64,000 nt of DNA from Mesostigma viride. Taxonomy: Eukaryota; Streptophyta; Mesostigmatophyceae; Mesostigmatales; Mesostigmataceae. The notes beneath the pieces are model-generated. The model did not search any database and was not told where the DNA came from. It was given only the letters and a program-made list of their open reading frames with translations. The stretch is taken from positions 891,076-955,075 of the forward strand of contig RPFO01000104.1 in the NCBI GenBank assembly GCA_009746045.1. The letters are read 5' to 3'. Shown in pieces: positions 10,685 through 20,703 of the stretch; position 1 is the first letter of the stretch, and the number at the start of each line of letters is the position of its first letter. Both the position numbers and the translations under genes were made by a program.

Positions 10685-11251
10685 TGTTACGTCGCGTAAC
10701 AATTCGTTGTAGTTACGGACGTAAATTAGGTCTTTTGCCTCAGTTGTCCCTAGGTTTACGTTTAGGCTCCTACCGGGACATTATTGTCTTCGTAACAGTA
10801 CTGTGGTACATTGGGTGCCGTTGGGCGCCGCGCCGCGTACTTTACTAGTGGTCCTGATCCTTTGGTAGAATGTAGTGGACCAGCGTGCATCAGTAGATGT
10901 AGTGGACCAGCGTGCATCTGTAGGCGAGGGCCATGTCGGCCCGAGCGTGTTGGACCGTTGGTGACCATTTATGCGTGTTCTACCCCTTGTGTGTGCACTC
11001 GGCGTGTGTTAAATGGATTAACACATTTGGGTCACGGCAGTGTAGTTGTGTTTCCTTCCTCTATTCCTGGAGTAAACGGGTTTTGGTAAATGGTTGTATG
11101 GCGTATTATAGTAACACATACGTTAATGCATTGAGATCAGCTCCGTCACGTTCGTCTTTCGCCAGAGGTTTGAGTAGAGGAGGCCTGACCAGTTTAGGTA
11201 GTATCAGGCCCATTAGAGGTAGAGGCGGAGGTAGATATCCGCGGCGTAACA
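10685..11251 (+). repeat. gypsy-2 3' LTR (567 bp)
   Basis: It starts TGTTACGTCG and ends GCGTAACA, giving a TG...CA inverted terminal pair, with a polypurine tract abutting its left end. The first 17 bases (TGTTACGTCGCGTAACA) are a perfect hairpin with a 7-bp stem. A 27-bp direct repeat (GTAGTGGACCAGCGTGCATC) occurs twice at about 10871-10922. Confidence 0.8.
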
Positions 11252-11434
11252 ACCACGACCGGCACCAGCGCAACCAGTGCAACCACGACCGGCTGGGTCA
11301 TCCACCACTACTGCCGGCAGTATGTGCTGTCGCCATGCAACTGCACCGTGCCCGCATATGCTTGCAGCCCCGGGGGCCCTTACTCGCTGCGGACGGTCGC
11401 GGCGGACGCGGGCGCGCCCCGCATGCACGGTTAG
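11252..11434 (+). pseudogene. Possible host exon cut by gypsy-2
   Basis: Directly after the LTR a frame of 60 codons runs to a TAG: Thr/Gly-rich start, then WVIHHYCRQYVLSPCNC and TVPAYACSPGGPYSLRTV. It is GC-rich, with cysteines and aromatics as in a folded secreted protein, and it has no start codon. It could be the last exon of a host gene disrupted by the insertion. I do not recognise the family, and chance openness of GC-rich DNA is possible. Confidence 0.3.
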
Positions 11435-11515
11435 AGGGGATTCATAGGTGTTTGCTCAATTTCACAAGTCTTCAAATGAGTAAAAAAAAAATCTTTCAGA
11501 TCTGAGGGTACCTAA

Positions 11516-13172
11516 AGCTGGACTGTTGCAGGCAGCATGTAGACCATGAAAATAGACCACCCACGAAAATTGGGCTCATTCTGAGCTCAAATGGTGACAT
11601 GTGACAGCATACATGTGCAGTTTTTCGTCATTTCCCCCCTTTACTTACATGAAACAAATATGAATAGTGGACAAATGAACTCATTTCAGGCTGGATTCTT
11701 GCAGGCAGCATCTAGACCATGAAAATAGACCACCCACAAAAATTGGGCTCATTCTGAGCTCAAATGGTGACATGTGACAGCATACATGTGCAGTTTTTCG
11801 TCATTTTCCCCCTTTTCTTACATGAAACAAATATGAATAGTGGACAAATGAACTCATTTCAGGCTGGATTCTTGCAGGCAGCATCTAGACCATGAAAATA
11901 GACCACCCACAAAAATTGGGCTCATTCTGAGCTCAAATGGTGACATGTGACAGCATACATGTGCAGTTTTTCGTCATTTTCCCCCTTTTCTTACATGAAA
12001 CAAATATGAATAGTGGACAAATGAACTCATTTCAGGCTGGATTCTTGCAAGCAGCATCTAGACCATGAAAATAGACCACCCACAAAAATTGGGCTCATTC
12101 TGAGCTCAAATGGTGACATGTGACAGCATACATGTGCAGTTTTTCGTCATTTTCCCCCTTTTCTTACATGAAACAAATATGAATAGTGAACAAATGAACT
12201 CATATCAGGCTGGATTCTTGCAGGCAGCATTTATACCATGAAAATAGACCACCCACAAAAATTGGGCTCATTATGAGCTCAAATGGTGACATGTGACAGC
12301 ATACATGTGCAGTTTTTCGTCATTTTCCCCCTTTTCTTACATGAAACAAATATGAATAGTGAACAAATGAACTCATTTCAGGCTGGATTCTTGCAAGCAG
12401 CATCTAGACCATGAAAATAGACCACCCACAAAAATTGGGCTCATTCTGAGCTCAAATGGTGACATGTGACAGTGTAAATATGCAGCTTTTCGTCATTTGC
12501 ACCGGTTTCTTACATGAAACAAATAGGAATCATGACCAAATGAGCTCATATCGAGCTGGATTCTTGCAAGCAACATTTAAACCATAATACTACACCACCT
12601 ACAAAAATTGGGCTCATTATGAGCTCAAATGGTGACATGTGACAGTATAAATATGCAGTTTTACGCCATTTTCATCGTTTTCTTACACGAAATAAATAGG
12701 AATCATGACCAAATGAGCTCATATCGAGCTGGATTCTTGCAAGCTACATTTAAACCATAATACTAGACCACCTACAGAAATTGGGCTCATTATGAGCTCA
12801 AATGGTGACATGTGACAGTATAAATATGCAACCTTTTGTCATTTGCACCGGTTTCTTACATGAAACAAATAGGAATCATGAACCAATGAACTCATATCCA
12901 GCTGGATTCTTGCAAGCTACATTTAAACCATAATACTACACCACCTACAAAAATTGGGCTCATTATGAGCTCAAATGGTGACATGTGACAGTATGAATAT
13001 GCAGTTTTACGCCATTTGCACCGGTTTCTTACATGAAACAAATAGGAATCATGACCAAATGAACTCATATCAAGCTGGATTCTTGCAAGCAACATTTAAA
13101 CCATAATACTAGACCACCTACAAAAATTGGGCTCATTCGATCTGAGCTCAAATGGTGACATGTGACAGTATA
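11516..13172 (+). repeat. 173-bp satellite, forward array (about 9.5 units)
   Basis: Units beginning (G)GCTGGATTCTTGCA(G/A)GCA recur at 11689, 11862, 12035, 12208, 12381, 12554 and onward, each exactly 173 bp apart. The first six units are nearly identical. Those after about 12470 are progressively diverged, as at the edge of an array. No coding potential is seen. The same unit recurs in reverse orientation at 21500-23098. Confidence 0.95.
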
Positions 13173-13379
13173 TGAAAAGAGACAACAAACGTGGACTGAA
13201 GCATTGGCACGCTGAGCCCCGTGCATGTCTGAGACCAGTTGTCTGAAAAGAGACAACAAACGTGGCAGCATGGCACGCCGAGCCCCGTGCATGTCTGAGA
13301 CCAGTTGTCTGAAAAGAGACAACAAACGTGGAAGCATGGCACGCCGAGCCCCGTGCATGTCTGAGACCAGTTGTCTGAA
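13173..13379 (+). repeat. 66-72 bp tandem repeat, three copies
   Basis: Copies start with GAAAAGAGACAACAAACGTG at 13173, 13245 and 13311 and end with GAGACCAGTTGTCTGA. The unit contains the small palindrome-like pair AGTTGTCT / AGAGACAAC. It abuts the end of the forward satellite array. Confidence 0.9.
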
Positions 13380-13437
13380 CTGAAACGTAAAAAGCGCGGA
13401 TCCGCGTAAGGCGCGATGTCTACTGGCTCAGGACAGT

Positions 13438-13647
13438 ATTTGGTGAGCTATGCTCATTTTATCTATGACTAACCTGCTGAGCGGAGAATGCAACGCCGTA
13501 TAGCACCAAAAGAAAAAATAATTTTAGAAAAAATATTTTTTGTGCTGGCACCCGTACCCCAGCCACCCAGGTAGGGGTTGGCTGGAGAGGTGGTTGCTAT
13601 AAAGGGTGGGCTTCCATTCTAGGGAAGCAGGTTGTTTTCTTTTGCCT
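13438..13647 (+). repeat. Split direct repeat A1 (210 bp)
   Basis: It matches 18336-18545 base for base over 210 bp (ATTTGGTGAGCTATG ... TTGCCT) as far as I can compare by eye. It lies upstream of the Gag start and probably carries the promoter (GCTATAAAGGGTGGGC near 13596). Confidence 0.92.
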
Positions 13648-13715
13648 GAGAACCTCACGTGACCACAACACAAAAAACAAAACGCAAGATAACACATCAA
13701 GCAGTATAACCTACC

Positions 13716-14818
13716 ATGTCCACAGTGACAGCCCCAGACCGGAATTTCCTAGCGAAACTCAAGCAAGCAGCCAAGGAGGGATGCACCCCAAAGGAGGCCG
13801 CCACTGCGGTTCAGAAGATCCTAGGGGAGGGGAACTGGCTAGAGCGGATCCAGAAGCTCACTCCGGGGCGTGCCAAGAACGTCATGGACGTCCTGGAGGA
13901 ACGGGGGTTTGTCAGCGACTGGGATGGGGAGGAGGCCCTGGCCGATGTGCTAGCAGCGCAACTGGGGGAGGCTATTGCAGAGCCGGACCCACCAGTGTCA
14001 GCAGGTGCGGTGGGAACGGGGGTGTTCCCCCTTCGGCAGGTGGAAGCGGAGGGGCGGGGCATGGTGGAGCGGGCGCTGGGGAGGACGATGGCGCTCCTGG
14101 GGCGATCGACCAGGCTGTGGCGGACCTGGACCGAAACCTAGGTCGGCTGCTGGGGACCGAGACGGGCTATGCAACGCCAGCTGGAGGGCTTCCATCCCGG
14201 CCGGGCAACGCCCGCACTGGCGGAGATATTGGCGACCTAATATCGGCTATGTCGAAGCTGCTGGACCAGGCAAAGACTCCAGCAGCTGCAAGCCCAGCCG
14301 CAGCGACGGCTGCTGGCAGGCTGGCGCGCACGAAGGGGGTGGCGCTGAGTGGGCATGCAGTGCCGGTGCTGGTGAGCAACATGCTGGAGGCGGTGCTGCC
14401 AGGAATGCTGGACTACGCGGAGAGCGTGGGGGGGAAGTCCATCCGTGCATCGTTAATGCTGACGATGCACGGCAGCTCAGCCAGCGGGGAGAGGCGGATG
14501 CTGCTCCTGCAGATGGCAGGAATTCTGGACACGATGGTGACAGAATTTGGCTACTGGGCCACGCCACGCTCCGAAGTAATTCTGGAGCTGGCAGCAGCCG
14601 AGTACCTGGCAAAGCTGATCACGGCATGCCAGCTGGTGGATGTGGGGTCGACGGGTTGGAAGGGGACGCCGTCGGCAATGCTGCCATTCCAGGAGGGTGG
14701 AGCAATGCTGGCGTCTCCGGCGGTGCGGGCGGCGATGAGCATGGGGAAGCTGCAGCACAAGCTGGAGCAGGGTCCCGGCAAGAAGGGGCAGGGCGGCCCG
14801 TCCAACAACAACAAGTGA
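13716..14818 (+). pseudogene. Gag-like ORF1 of the PAT-like element, one frame change
   Basis: It starts at the ATG at 13716 (MSTVTAPDRNFLAKLKQAAK) and is open to about 14025. There a one-base change near a C5 run moves it into the frame that ends at 14818 (...GKKGQGGPSNNNK). The middle is Gly/Ala-rich. The C-terminal ~200 residues look helical and folded (MLEAVLPGMLDYAESVGGKS ... LAKLITACQLVDVG). No zinc knuckle is seen. By position it should be the structural Gag-like protein of the element. Without the shift the product would be about 367 residues. ORF2 follows after 196 bases. Confidence 0.75.
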
Positions 14819-15014
14819 GGGAGCGGTGCCTTCTTCCACTACCTCTTCCAGCACCCCTGCCACCTCGTGACTGGTGGCAGCAGGTACGCTCAGGCCGTAG
14901 GCGCGATAGGATGAGTCGGGCTTTTAATGCTCGCACACTAGCCTGTCAGACGGTTAGGGCGTTAAACTGGATGGGGGGGGGGGGCGAGACCCGCCTGCTG
15001 TAGATTCAGCCCGT

Positions 15015-17945
15015 GTGCCCGGGCCTCTGCAGCAGGCGGCCCTAGATGGGATCGATGATGCTTGCAGGTCCTTTGTCCGCCGGAACGGTGGTTCCGTAGC
15101 GGCAATGGCAGGATCTGTAGTGGATGGGGGTGAATATGCTGAAGGAGCCCCTTACGAACCGTTAGTGGCCGCACGCTTGGCTTTGCCTGGTCCGGGGGAA
15201 GGTGGCCAAGTGGATGTGCTGAACTTACTACCCCCCTCTTGGGGAGCAATTTTGAATGATGAGAGTAGGATGGTACGGACGCTGAGCCCAGCAGAGCGGA
15301 TCTTGCAGAAGTCGATGCGGATCTCGCGGGGGTGTAGCATGGAGGAGTTCGCGCGGGTTTGCACGGTGTGTGTGGAGAGGGGGATTTTGGGTGGATTTTT
15401 TGAGGAGGAGCCGCCTATGGTGAACGGTACTTTTGGGGTCGGAAAGCCCGACGGCCGTATACGGCTGATTGTGGACAACCGGCGTGGCAACATGCCACTA
15501 CCTGATCCTATGCCCGCTTTTTTACCACACCTTGGCGTGATTTGCGATTTGCCCACGCGCGCTGGGGAGGATGTTTTTGGGGGCGTATCAGATTTGGATT
15601 CGTACTACAACAGACTCCGCCTGCCAGTTTGGATGCGGCGGTACTGTGCGTGGATGCCGGTGTGGTCGGATCTGGTGGGCCTGAGTGGGGCTCGTCGGAA
15701 GGTGTGGCCGTGGATGTTGTGCTGGCCAATGGGCAACAAGCTGGCCGTCGCGGTGGCCCAGTGTGTGCATCAGTCTGTGTTGTACCGCTGTGGCCCCAAG
15801 CCGCCGTTGGAGGCTAGTCGTGGGCTGAGCATCAACATGTCCGCGCTGATCCTGGTGGCGGAGGCCAACGAGGCGGGGGAGACCGTCCGGCTGAGGCTGG
15901 AGGAGGACCCTGCTGCGCCCTTGGCGCCCTCGCCGTGCTTCGAATCTCGGCAGGATCTGGAAGGTATGCATGCTGTGACGATCGATGACCTCCATTTCAC
16001 CCACTGTGCGTCGGTGGATGGGGTGAATCAGCAGCTAGATCGTGTTCAGGCTGCCTACGCCGCTGTTGGGCTGGTGCAGAAGTCTGACAAGGTGGTACGG
16101 GCGACAGCAGAGCAGACTGGTGTGCAGGCGGTGGGGGTCATTCACCAAAGGGATGGTGACGTGGTGCCTGTTCCTGAGCGTGTGGTGGCAGTTATCGCCG
16201 CTACTCATAGAATCTTAGATCGCGGGTTTACATACTACCGCGAACTTAGTTCTGTGCTTGGGAAGTGGGTGTGGATGCATCTGCTGTGCCGCCCCATGCT
16301 TTCGGTGTGGTCTGAGACGTACCGGCTGCTAGCAGCCATGAATGCCTCCCTGCCTGGGCGCCGCTGGCGCCTCCCTGCGGGGGCCCGCCAGGAGCTTCAG
16401 GCGGCGATCGACCTGGCCCCCTTTTTGAGGGCGGCCAGGGCCCGGCCCCTTTCTGACCGGGTCGTCGCAAGTGATGCGAGCGGCTCCGGCGGTGGGGTGG
16501 TCTACAGGGACCTGCCTGGGGCCGATTGTGCCCGGCTGGCGACCCGGCGCGAAGCGCGGGGGTGGCGGACGACAGCTTTAACGTCTGGGGAGGACTGGGA
16601 CCTGGAGCGCATGGAGGAGGGGGACTACAGCCTGCTGGATAGTGGCCACTGGCGTACGGCACTGTCCTACCGGTGGCGGGGGCAGCCTAACCACATCAAC
16701 GTCAAGGAGGCGATTGCTGCGACACAGGGGGTCGAGTGGTCGTGCCGGACCAAGGCGTGTCGGGGTAAGCGAGTCGTCCGGCTCGTAGACTCCAGTGCTG
16801 TGGTGGGGGCGTTTGTCAGAGGGCGGTCGTCTTCCTACCGTCTCAACCAGCTGGTTCGACGCTACTGCGCTCTGTCACTGGCTGGCGACATGCAGAGCCA
16901 CTGGGTCTGGGTGGCTACCGACCACAACCCAGCTGACAAGGCCAGTCGGCGTGGCGCTTGGGTTCCTGACTTGACCCGGTGTGGTGACGTGCATCCCAAC
17001 CCTGGGCCTGAGGGGGCGCGACGCCCTCGGGACTTGGCACTTTTGGAGGGCACAGTCAACCCTGTGTCTACCTTGCCAGCGTACCGACGTGCGGCGGCTG
17101 TCTACGTGGCGTGGGCGCCACCTGGCCCTGTCGACCCAGCTGACGCCGAAGCCATTTTCTGTGAGTGGATTTCTGCTGTCTACCATGCCAGAGGCGGGCG
17201 GGGGCGTACCTTATGCCAGCATGCCAAGGCCTGTCTGCACCTGTACTACCCCGACATTGTTCGGAATTGGGTACTGGCGGACCGCCTGCTAGCAGGTTGG
17301 CAGCGGCTTGTTCCGGCTGTCAGCCCTCCGCCTATGCCCTGGCGCCTTTGCTATTTCACTGCCCTGTTGCTAGTTTCACGTCGACAGGTGCATTTGAGTG
17401 CGTTGATTATTATTGCTTTCCAGCAGTATTTACGCATTAGCGAGGCGCTAGGGCTGCGGGTTCGGGATGTGGCTCATCCCGGCCACCCCCTTCTCGAGCC
17501 AGGGCCCATGGTCGGTGCCCTTGTGCTGCGCAACCCCAAAACTGCGCAGGGGGCGGCCCAGCACGTCCTCGTCCGGGATCCACTTTCTTTGTGGCTCCTG
17601 CGACGTCTGACGGCTGGCCAGCCCCCGGATGCACTCCTCTTTCGAGGCTTAACGTACAGCCAGGCTAGGCAGCAGTGGGAGGCTGTGCAGGCCCGCATGA
17701 GCATCCCAGGGATGTTTTCTTTTCACAGCCTCCGGCATGGGGGGGCGACGCACGACGCCATCGCTGGCGAGTCGCCGGAGGCCATCCAGCTGCGCGGCCG
17801 GTGGGCTTCGGCCCTCTCGGTCACGCGCTACATTGGCCTCCACCGCAGCCTCCTGGGGCGCGACATCCCACCCGCCCTCTGGGCTCAGGCCCTGGGTTTT
17901 GACCCAGCGGCTTTCCGGCGCCACTTCGGTGGCGTCGAGTTTTGA
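15015..17945 (+). CDS. RT-RNase H-tyrosine recombinase polyprotein of the PAT-like element
   Basis: 976 codons are open. The frame begins at a GTG, and an ATG at 14971 lies one base out of frame across a G12 run, so the true start may be there. RT is at about 90-420: KPDGRIRLIVDNRRGN, the catalytic pair D324 D325 (in VTIDDLHF), then GFTYYRELSSVLGKWVW. An RNase H-like part follows at about 480-650 (VVASDASGSGGGV, NHINVKEAIAA, VDSSAVVGAFVRGRSSS, ATDHNPADKASR). A 2A-like motif GDVHPNPGP sits at 657-665. The tyrosine recombinase takes the C-terminal ~260 residues with R807 (LRISEALGL), H904-x-x-R907 (HSLRHGG), W (LRGRWAS) and Y939 (TRYIGLH). The set of catalytic residues is complete, so the protein may be functional. 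Confidence 0.92.
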   Translation: MPGPLQQAALDGIDDACRSFVRRNGGSVAAMAGSVVDGGEYAEGAPYEPLVAARLALPGPGEGGQVDVLNLLPPSWGAILNDESRMVRTLSPAERILQKSMRISRGCSMEEFARVCTVCVERGILGGFFEEEPPMVNGTFGVGKPDGRIRLIVDNRRGNMPLPDPMPAFLPHLGVICDLPTRAGEDVFGGVSDLDSYYNRLRLPVWMRRYCAWMPVWSDLVGLSGARRKVWPWMLCWPMGNKLAVAVAQCVHQSVLYRCGPKPPLEASRGLSINMSALILVAEANEAGETVRLRLEEDPAAPLAPSPCFESRQDLEGMHAVTIDDLHFTHCASVDGVNQQLDRVQAAYAAVGLVQKSDKVVRATAEQTGVQAVGVIHQRDGDVVPVPERVVAVIAATHRILDRGFTYYRELSSVLGKWVWMHLLCRPMLSVWSETYRLLAAMNASLPGRRWRLPAGARQELQAAIDLAPFLRAARARPLSDRVVASDASGSGGGVVYRDLPGADCARLATRREARGWRTTALTSGEDWDLERMEEGDYSLLDSGHWRTALSYRWRGQPNHINVKEAIAATQGVEWSCRTKACRGKRVVRLVDSSAVVGAFVRGRSSSYRLNQLVRRYCALSLAGDMQSHWVWVATDHNPADKASRRGAWVPDLTRCGDVHPNPGPEGARRPRDLALLEGTVNPVSTLPAYRRAAAVYVAWAPPGPVDPADAEAIFCEWISAVYHARGGRGRTLCQHAKACLHLYYPDIVRNWVLADRLLAGWQRLVPAVSPPPMPWRLCYFTALLLVSRRQVHLSALIIIAFQQYLRISEALGLRVRDVAHPGHPLLEPGPMVGALVLRNPKTAQGAAQHVLVRDPLSLWLLRRLTAGQPPDALLFRGLTYSQARQQWEAVQARMSIPGMFSFHSLRHGGATHDAIAGESPEAIQLRGRWASALSVTRYIGLHRSLLGRDIPPALWAQALGFDPAAFRRHFGGVEF

Positions 17946-18140
17946 CGTCCTCCTGTTTTTACCTCTCGTCTTTTAGCTATCAACTGACCTCACCCTTGTG
18001 TGGGAGGTCAGGGGGGAAATGGTTTAACTAACCCGAGGGTGAACCTGGGTTGGGACAAAGTACCCCCATAGCTAGGTAGTTTAAGTTTTCTTTTTTGCAT
18101 GTCCTACGTATTTTCGGCTGTTAGCCATGTAAGGAGATGT

Positions 18141-18337
18141 GGGTAGAGCAGGGGCACAGCTGCTGTGGGCTGGCCCTGCACATTCACATAGTGTGCTCAC
18201 CCTAGCATACAGATGGCCGTGTTGCCATCTGGTAGACATGTCTGTGTTATTCCACCGTATAGAGCTAGCACACATATTGTAATAAATTTGATGTTTTGTG
18301 GTGATGCATGCAAAGCAAGGCAAGGCCAGAAATGGAT
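18141..18337 (+). repeat. Split direct repeat B1 (197 bp)
   Basis: It matches 18570-18766 (GGGTAGAGCAGGGGCACAGC ... GCCAGAAATGGAT). It lies about 200 bases after the recombinase stop and overlaps A2 by two bases. Confidence 0.92.
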
Positions 18338-18545
18338 TTGGTGAGCTATGCTCATTTTATCTATGACTAACCTGCTGAGCGGAGAATGCAACGCCGTATA
18401 GCACCAAAAGAAAAAATAATTTTAGAAAAAATATTTTTTGTGCTGGCACCCGTACCCCAGCCACCCAGGTAGGGGTTGGCTGGAGAGGTGGTTGCTATAA
18501 AGGGTGGGCTTCCATTCTAGGGAAGCAGGTTGTTTTCTTTTGCCT
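18336..18545 (+). repeat. Split direct repeat A2 (210 bp)
   Basis: Second copy of A1. Together with B1 it reconstitutes the junction of the presumed circular intermediate. Confidence 0.92.
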
Positions 18546-18569
18546 CCCACCCGCCCACCCTGGCAAAAG

Positions 18570-18766
18570 GGGTAGAGCAGGGGCACAGCTGCTGTGGGCT
18601 GGCCCTGCACATTCACATAGTGTGCTCACCCTAGCATACAGATGGCCGTGTTGCCATCTGGTAGACATGTCTGTGTTATTCCACCGTATAGAGCTAGCAC
18701 ACATATTGTAATAAATTTGATGTTTTGTGGTGATGCATGCAAAGCAAGGCAAGGCCAGAAATGGAT
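18570..18766 (+). repeat. Split direct repeat B2 (197 bp), right end of element
   Basis: Second copy of B1. It ends in AAATGGAT, where LINE-R tails abut. Confidence 0.92.
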
Positions 18767-18906
18767 ATATATTAAAAATATAATTACTTACAGCAGAGTG
18801 AAATCACTCAAACCAAAGCAAACGCCCAGCTATAAACCTATATACAGAGCCATGTCAAAGCTCTATACTACGATAAGACCAATGGAAACGCCTAACGGGA
18901 GGAAAA
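18767..18906 (-). mobile_element. LINE-R copy a: 3' UTR only
   Basis: About 130 bp of the LINE-R 3' UTR in reverse orientation (TTAAAAATATAATTACTTAC ... CGCCTAACGGGAGG). It is flanked on both sides by AAATGGATATATAT-like sequence, which reads as a target duplication. It is an extremely 5'-truncated insertion. Confidence 0.85.
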
Positions 18907-18919
18907 ATGGATATATATA

Positions 18920-20012
18920 AAAAAATTATATATATATATATTAAAAATATAATTACTTACAGCAGAGTGAAATCACTCAAACCAAAACAAACGCCCAGCT
19001 AGAAACCTATATACAGAGCCATGTCAAAGCTCTATACTACGATAAGACCAATGGAAACGCCTACTAACGGGAGGAACCTAATAGCCCTGCTGCACCGCAA
19101 AATCAGCCCGCGTACGGCGGAGCATGATGTCAGCCATGGCCCGAGTCAGCGCCACCGACAAGCGCTGACGCCAATATGACGTCCAGGTCCGCGCCGACCA
19201 TGGGGCCCGCTGGCCCTCCAGGTCCAGCCGGTCCTCCCGGAGCCGGCAACACTCCTTGAAGAAGGCGGAGGTCAGGGGCCCCATGGCCCCAAACTCCTCC
19301 AGGACAAAGGGCACCACACGATGGTGCCCGACGTCGCCGTAGGCCAGGAGCTTGGCCCGCTCCGCCCGGTCCGCCGTGTAACCTGCCGTGAGGGAGGCCC
19401 CAGCCACGTGGCTAAGAGCCAAGGGCCGCGCCACCGAAACGTCAATAAGCAGATGCCGGCCACCCCCCTCAAAGTCCAGCACCACGATGTCAGGCCGGTG
19501 GTTGGGGGAATAGAAGGCAGCGCCATCCGCATCCTCGGACCGGATGTTCGCGTGGGGGAAAACCGACCGAATCATGGCGAGCACCACCGTCAGGAGGACA
19601 GTGTGCAAATACAAATACCAATTCTGATTCTGTTGGCCCCCCATGCAGGCAAGGTAGTGAGTCCCCGTGGGATCCAGCGGCTGCCCACAGCTACCACAAG
19701 GCCGCCCGGCCGGAACAAGAGGCTGCGGGGCAAATAGCTGGTGCCGGAGCGCCACCGAGTAGTGGCTGGGAGCCAAGGCGAATGGGGGGGCCATGGGAAG
19801 AGCACGAAGGTACGCCGAGCCCACACTCCGCAAGGAAAGCGAGAACAGCCACGCACGTCCCTGGGCGTTGAGGTCCGCGAAAAGAGCAATCCAATCAGCC
19901 GTGTGCAGAATACCCGCGTAGGTTTTCTGGTGTTTATCGATGACGCGAGCAGGGAATGCGGCGGGAGATTGAACGGAGGCGACCGAGGGAGTGCCGCGAG
20001 GGAGGTGGCGAT
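18920..20012 (-). pseudogene. LINE-R copy b: 3' third of the ORF (endonuclease domain)
   Basis: The minus strand encodes the C-terminal ~310 residues of the LINE-R protein, open from 20012 to the stop at 19078: zinc motif CGSCGQPLDPTGTHYLAC, then the restriction-like endonuclease NHRPDIVVLDF...HLLIDVSV and ...FAVQQGY. It is nearly identical to the 48180-51560 copy, hence recent. It is 5'-truncated near the equivalent of base 50500 there. AAAAATGGATATATA occurs at both ends (18903 and 20015), the same target as copy a. Confidence 0.93.
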
Positions 20013-20703
20013 AAAAAAATGGATATATATATAAGTAACATTTAAACTCAGCCCAGTTTTGACGTCATTTCCAACTGAAAAAATTATTAATTAAATAATT
20101 CATTGATAAAACACGCGCTCCTATTGGGGAGTCGCAGAGCACAATAATACATGTTAAAGTGCTTTTCATCCCTGTATGTTGCACGCTGGGATCTAAAACT
20201 GAAAAATTTAAACTCACATCAATAAGGCTAGTCTGAGTCTGAGTCATCAATTATGTGGGGAGGGCGGCGCTTGTGGCGCGGGGTCGCCTTCGCTTGCTTG
20301 CTAGCCGTGCCCCGGTGTGCGACCTGCTTCGATCCGAACGCACTCTACTATCTCCGCCTAACCTCGCGCAGTCGAGTCGGGTGGCAGATTGGGTAACTCT
20401 ACACCTGGGCATGCGCAAAGCGCAGCTCGCACCTCATCTAACCCTACTATTTCATCGTCCCCGTCTGTGTAGAGCACATGGACCATGTTGTGCTCCTTAT
20501 TAAACGCCGTCACATGGGCATGATACCGCTTCTACCCTGAGTTTGGGCCTGAAAATATCTTGCATACCGGGGTCCCCACCAACCATTCCGGCTCGTGCAC
20601 GTCCATGACATGCGATTTGAAAAGTGCCATCGCCGTCTTCTCCGCCATCGCTGATTCCGTTTTCTGTGCTTATTCCGTTTTCCCACCCCTCATGTTTCGC
20701 GCA
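20013..20703. other. Intergenic stretch, no gene supported
   Basis: The AT-rich left part continues the right flank of the PAT-like element. A short frame at about 20251-20394 could give a 47-residue peptide with a signal-peptide-like start (MWGGRRLWRGVAFACLLAV), but nothing supports it as a gene. Confidence 0.4.

Larger units (their letters stand above)
6698..11251 (+). mobile_element. Ty3/gypsy chromovirus gypsy-2 (3' half)
   Basis: The order integrase, chromodomain, extra ORF, polypurine tract, 3' LTR identifies the 3' half of a chromovirus. Gag, protease, RT, RNase H and the 5' LTR are not found upstream. The pol part is less GC-rich and uses more A/T-ending codons than the 665-codon ORF that follows it. 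The extra ORF between pol and the 3' LTR is not part of a standard chromovirus. Confidence 0.9.
13438..18766 (+). mobile_element. PAT/Kangaroo-like tyrosine-recombinase retrotransposon (DIRS order)
   Basis: The element has split direct repeats in the order A1 - ORFs - B1 - A2 - B2: A1 at 13438-13647, B1 at 18141-18337, A2 at 18336-18545, B2 at 18570-18766. It encodes a Gag-like protein and a fused RT-RNase H-tyrosine recombinase, and has no integrase. This arrangement is known from PAT-like and Ngaro elements and from Kangaroo of Volvox. B1 and A2 share an AT dinucleotide, as expected for a crossover point of a circular intermediate. No target duplication is seen (left flank ...GACAGT, right flank ATATATT...), as expected for recombinase-mediated insertion. 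Repeats A1/A2 and B1/B2 look identical, so the copy is probably young. Confidence 0.92.
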
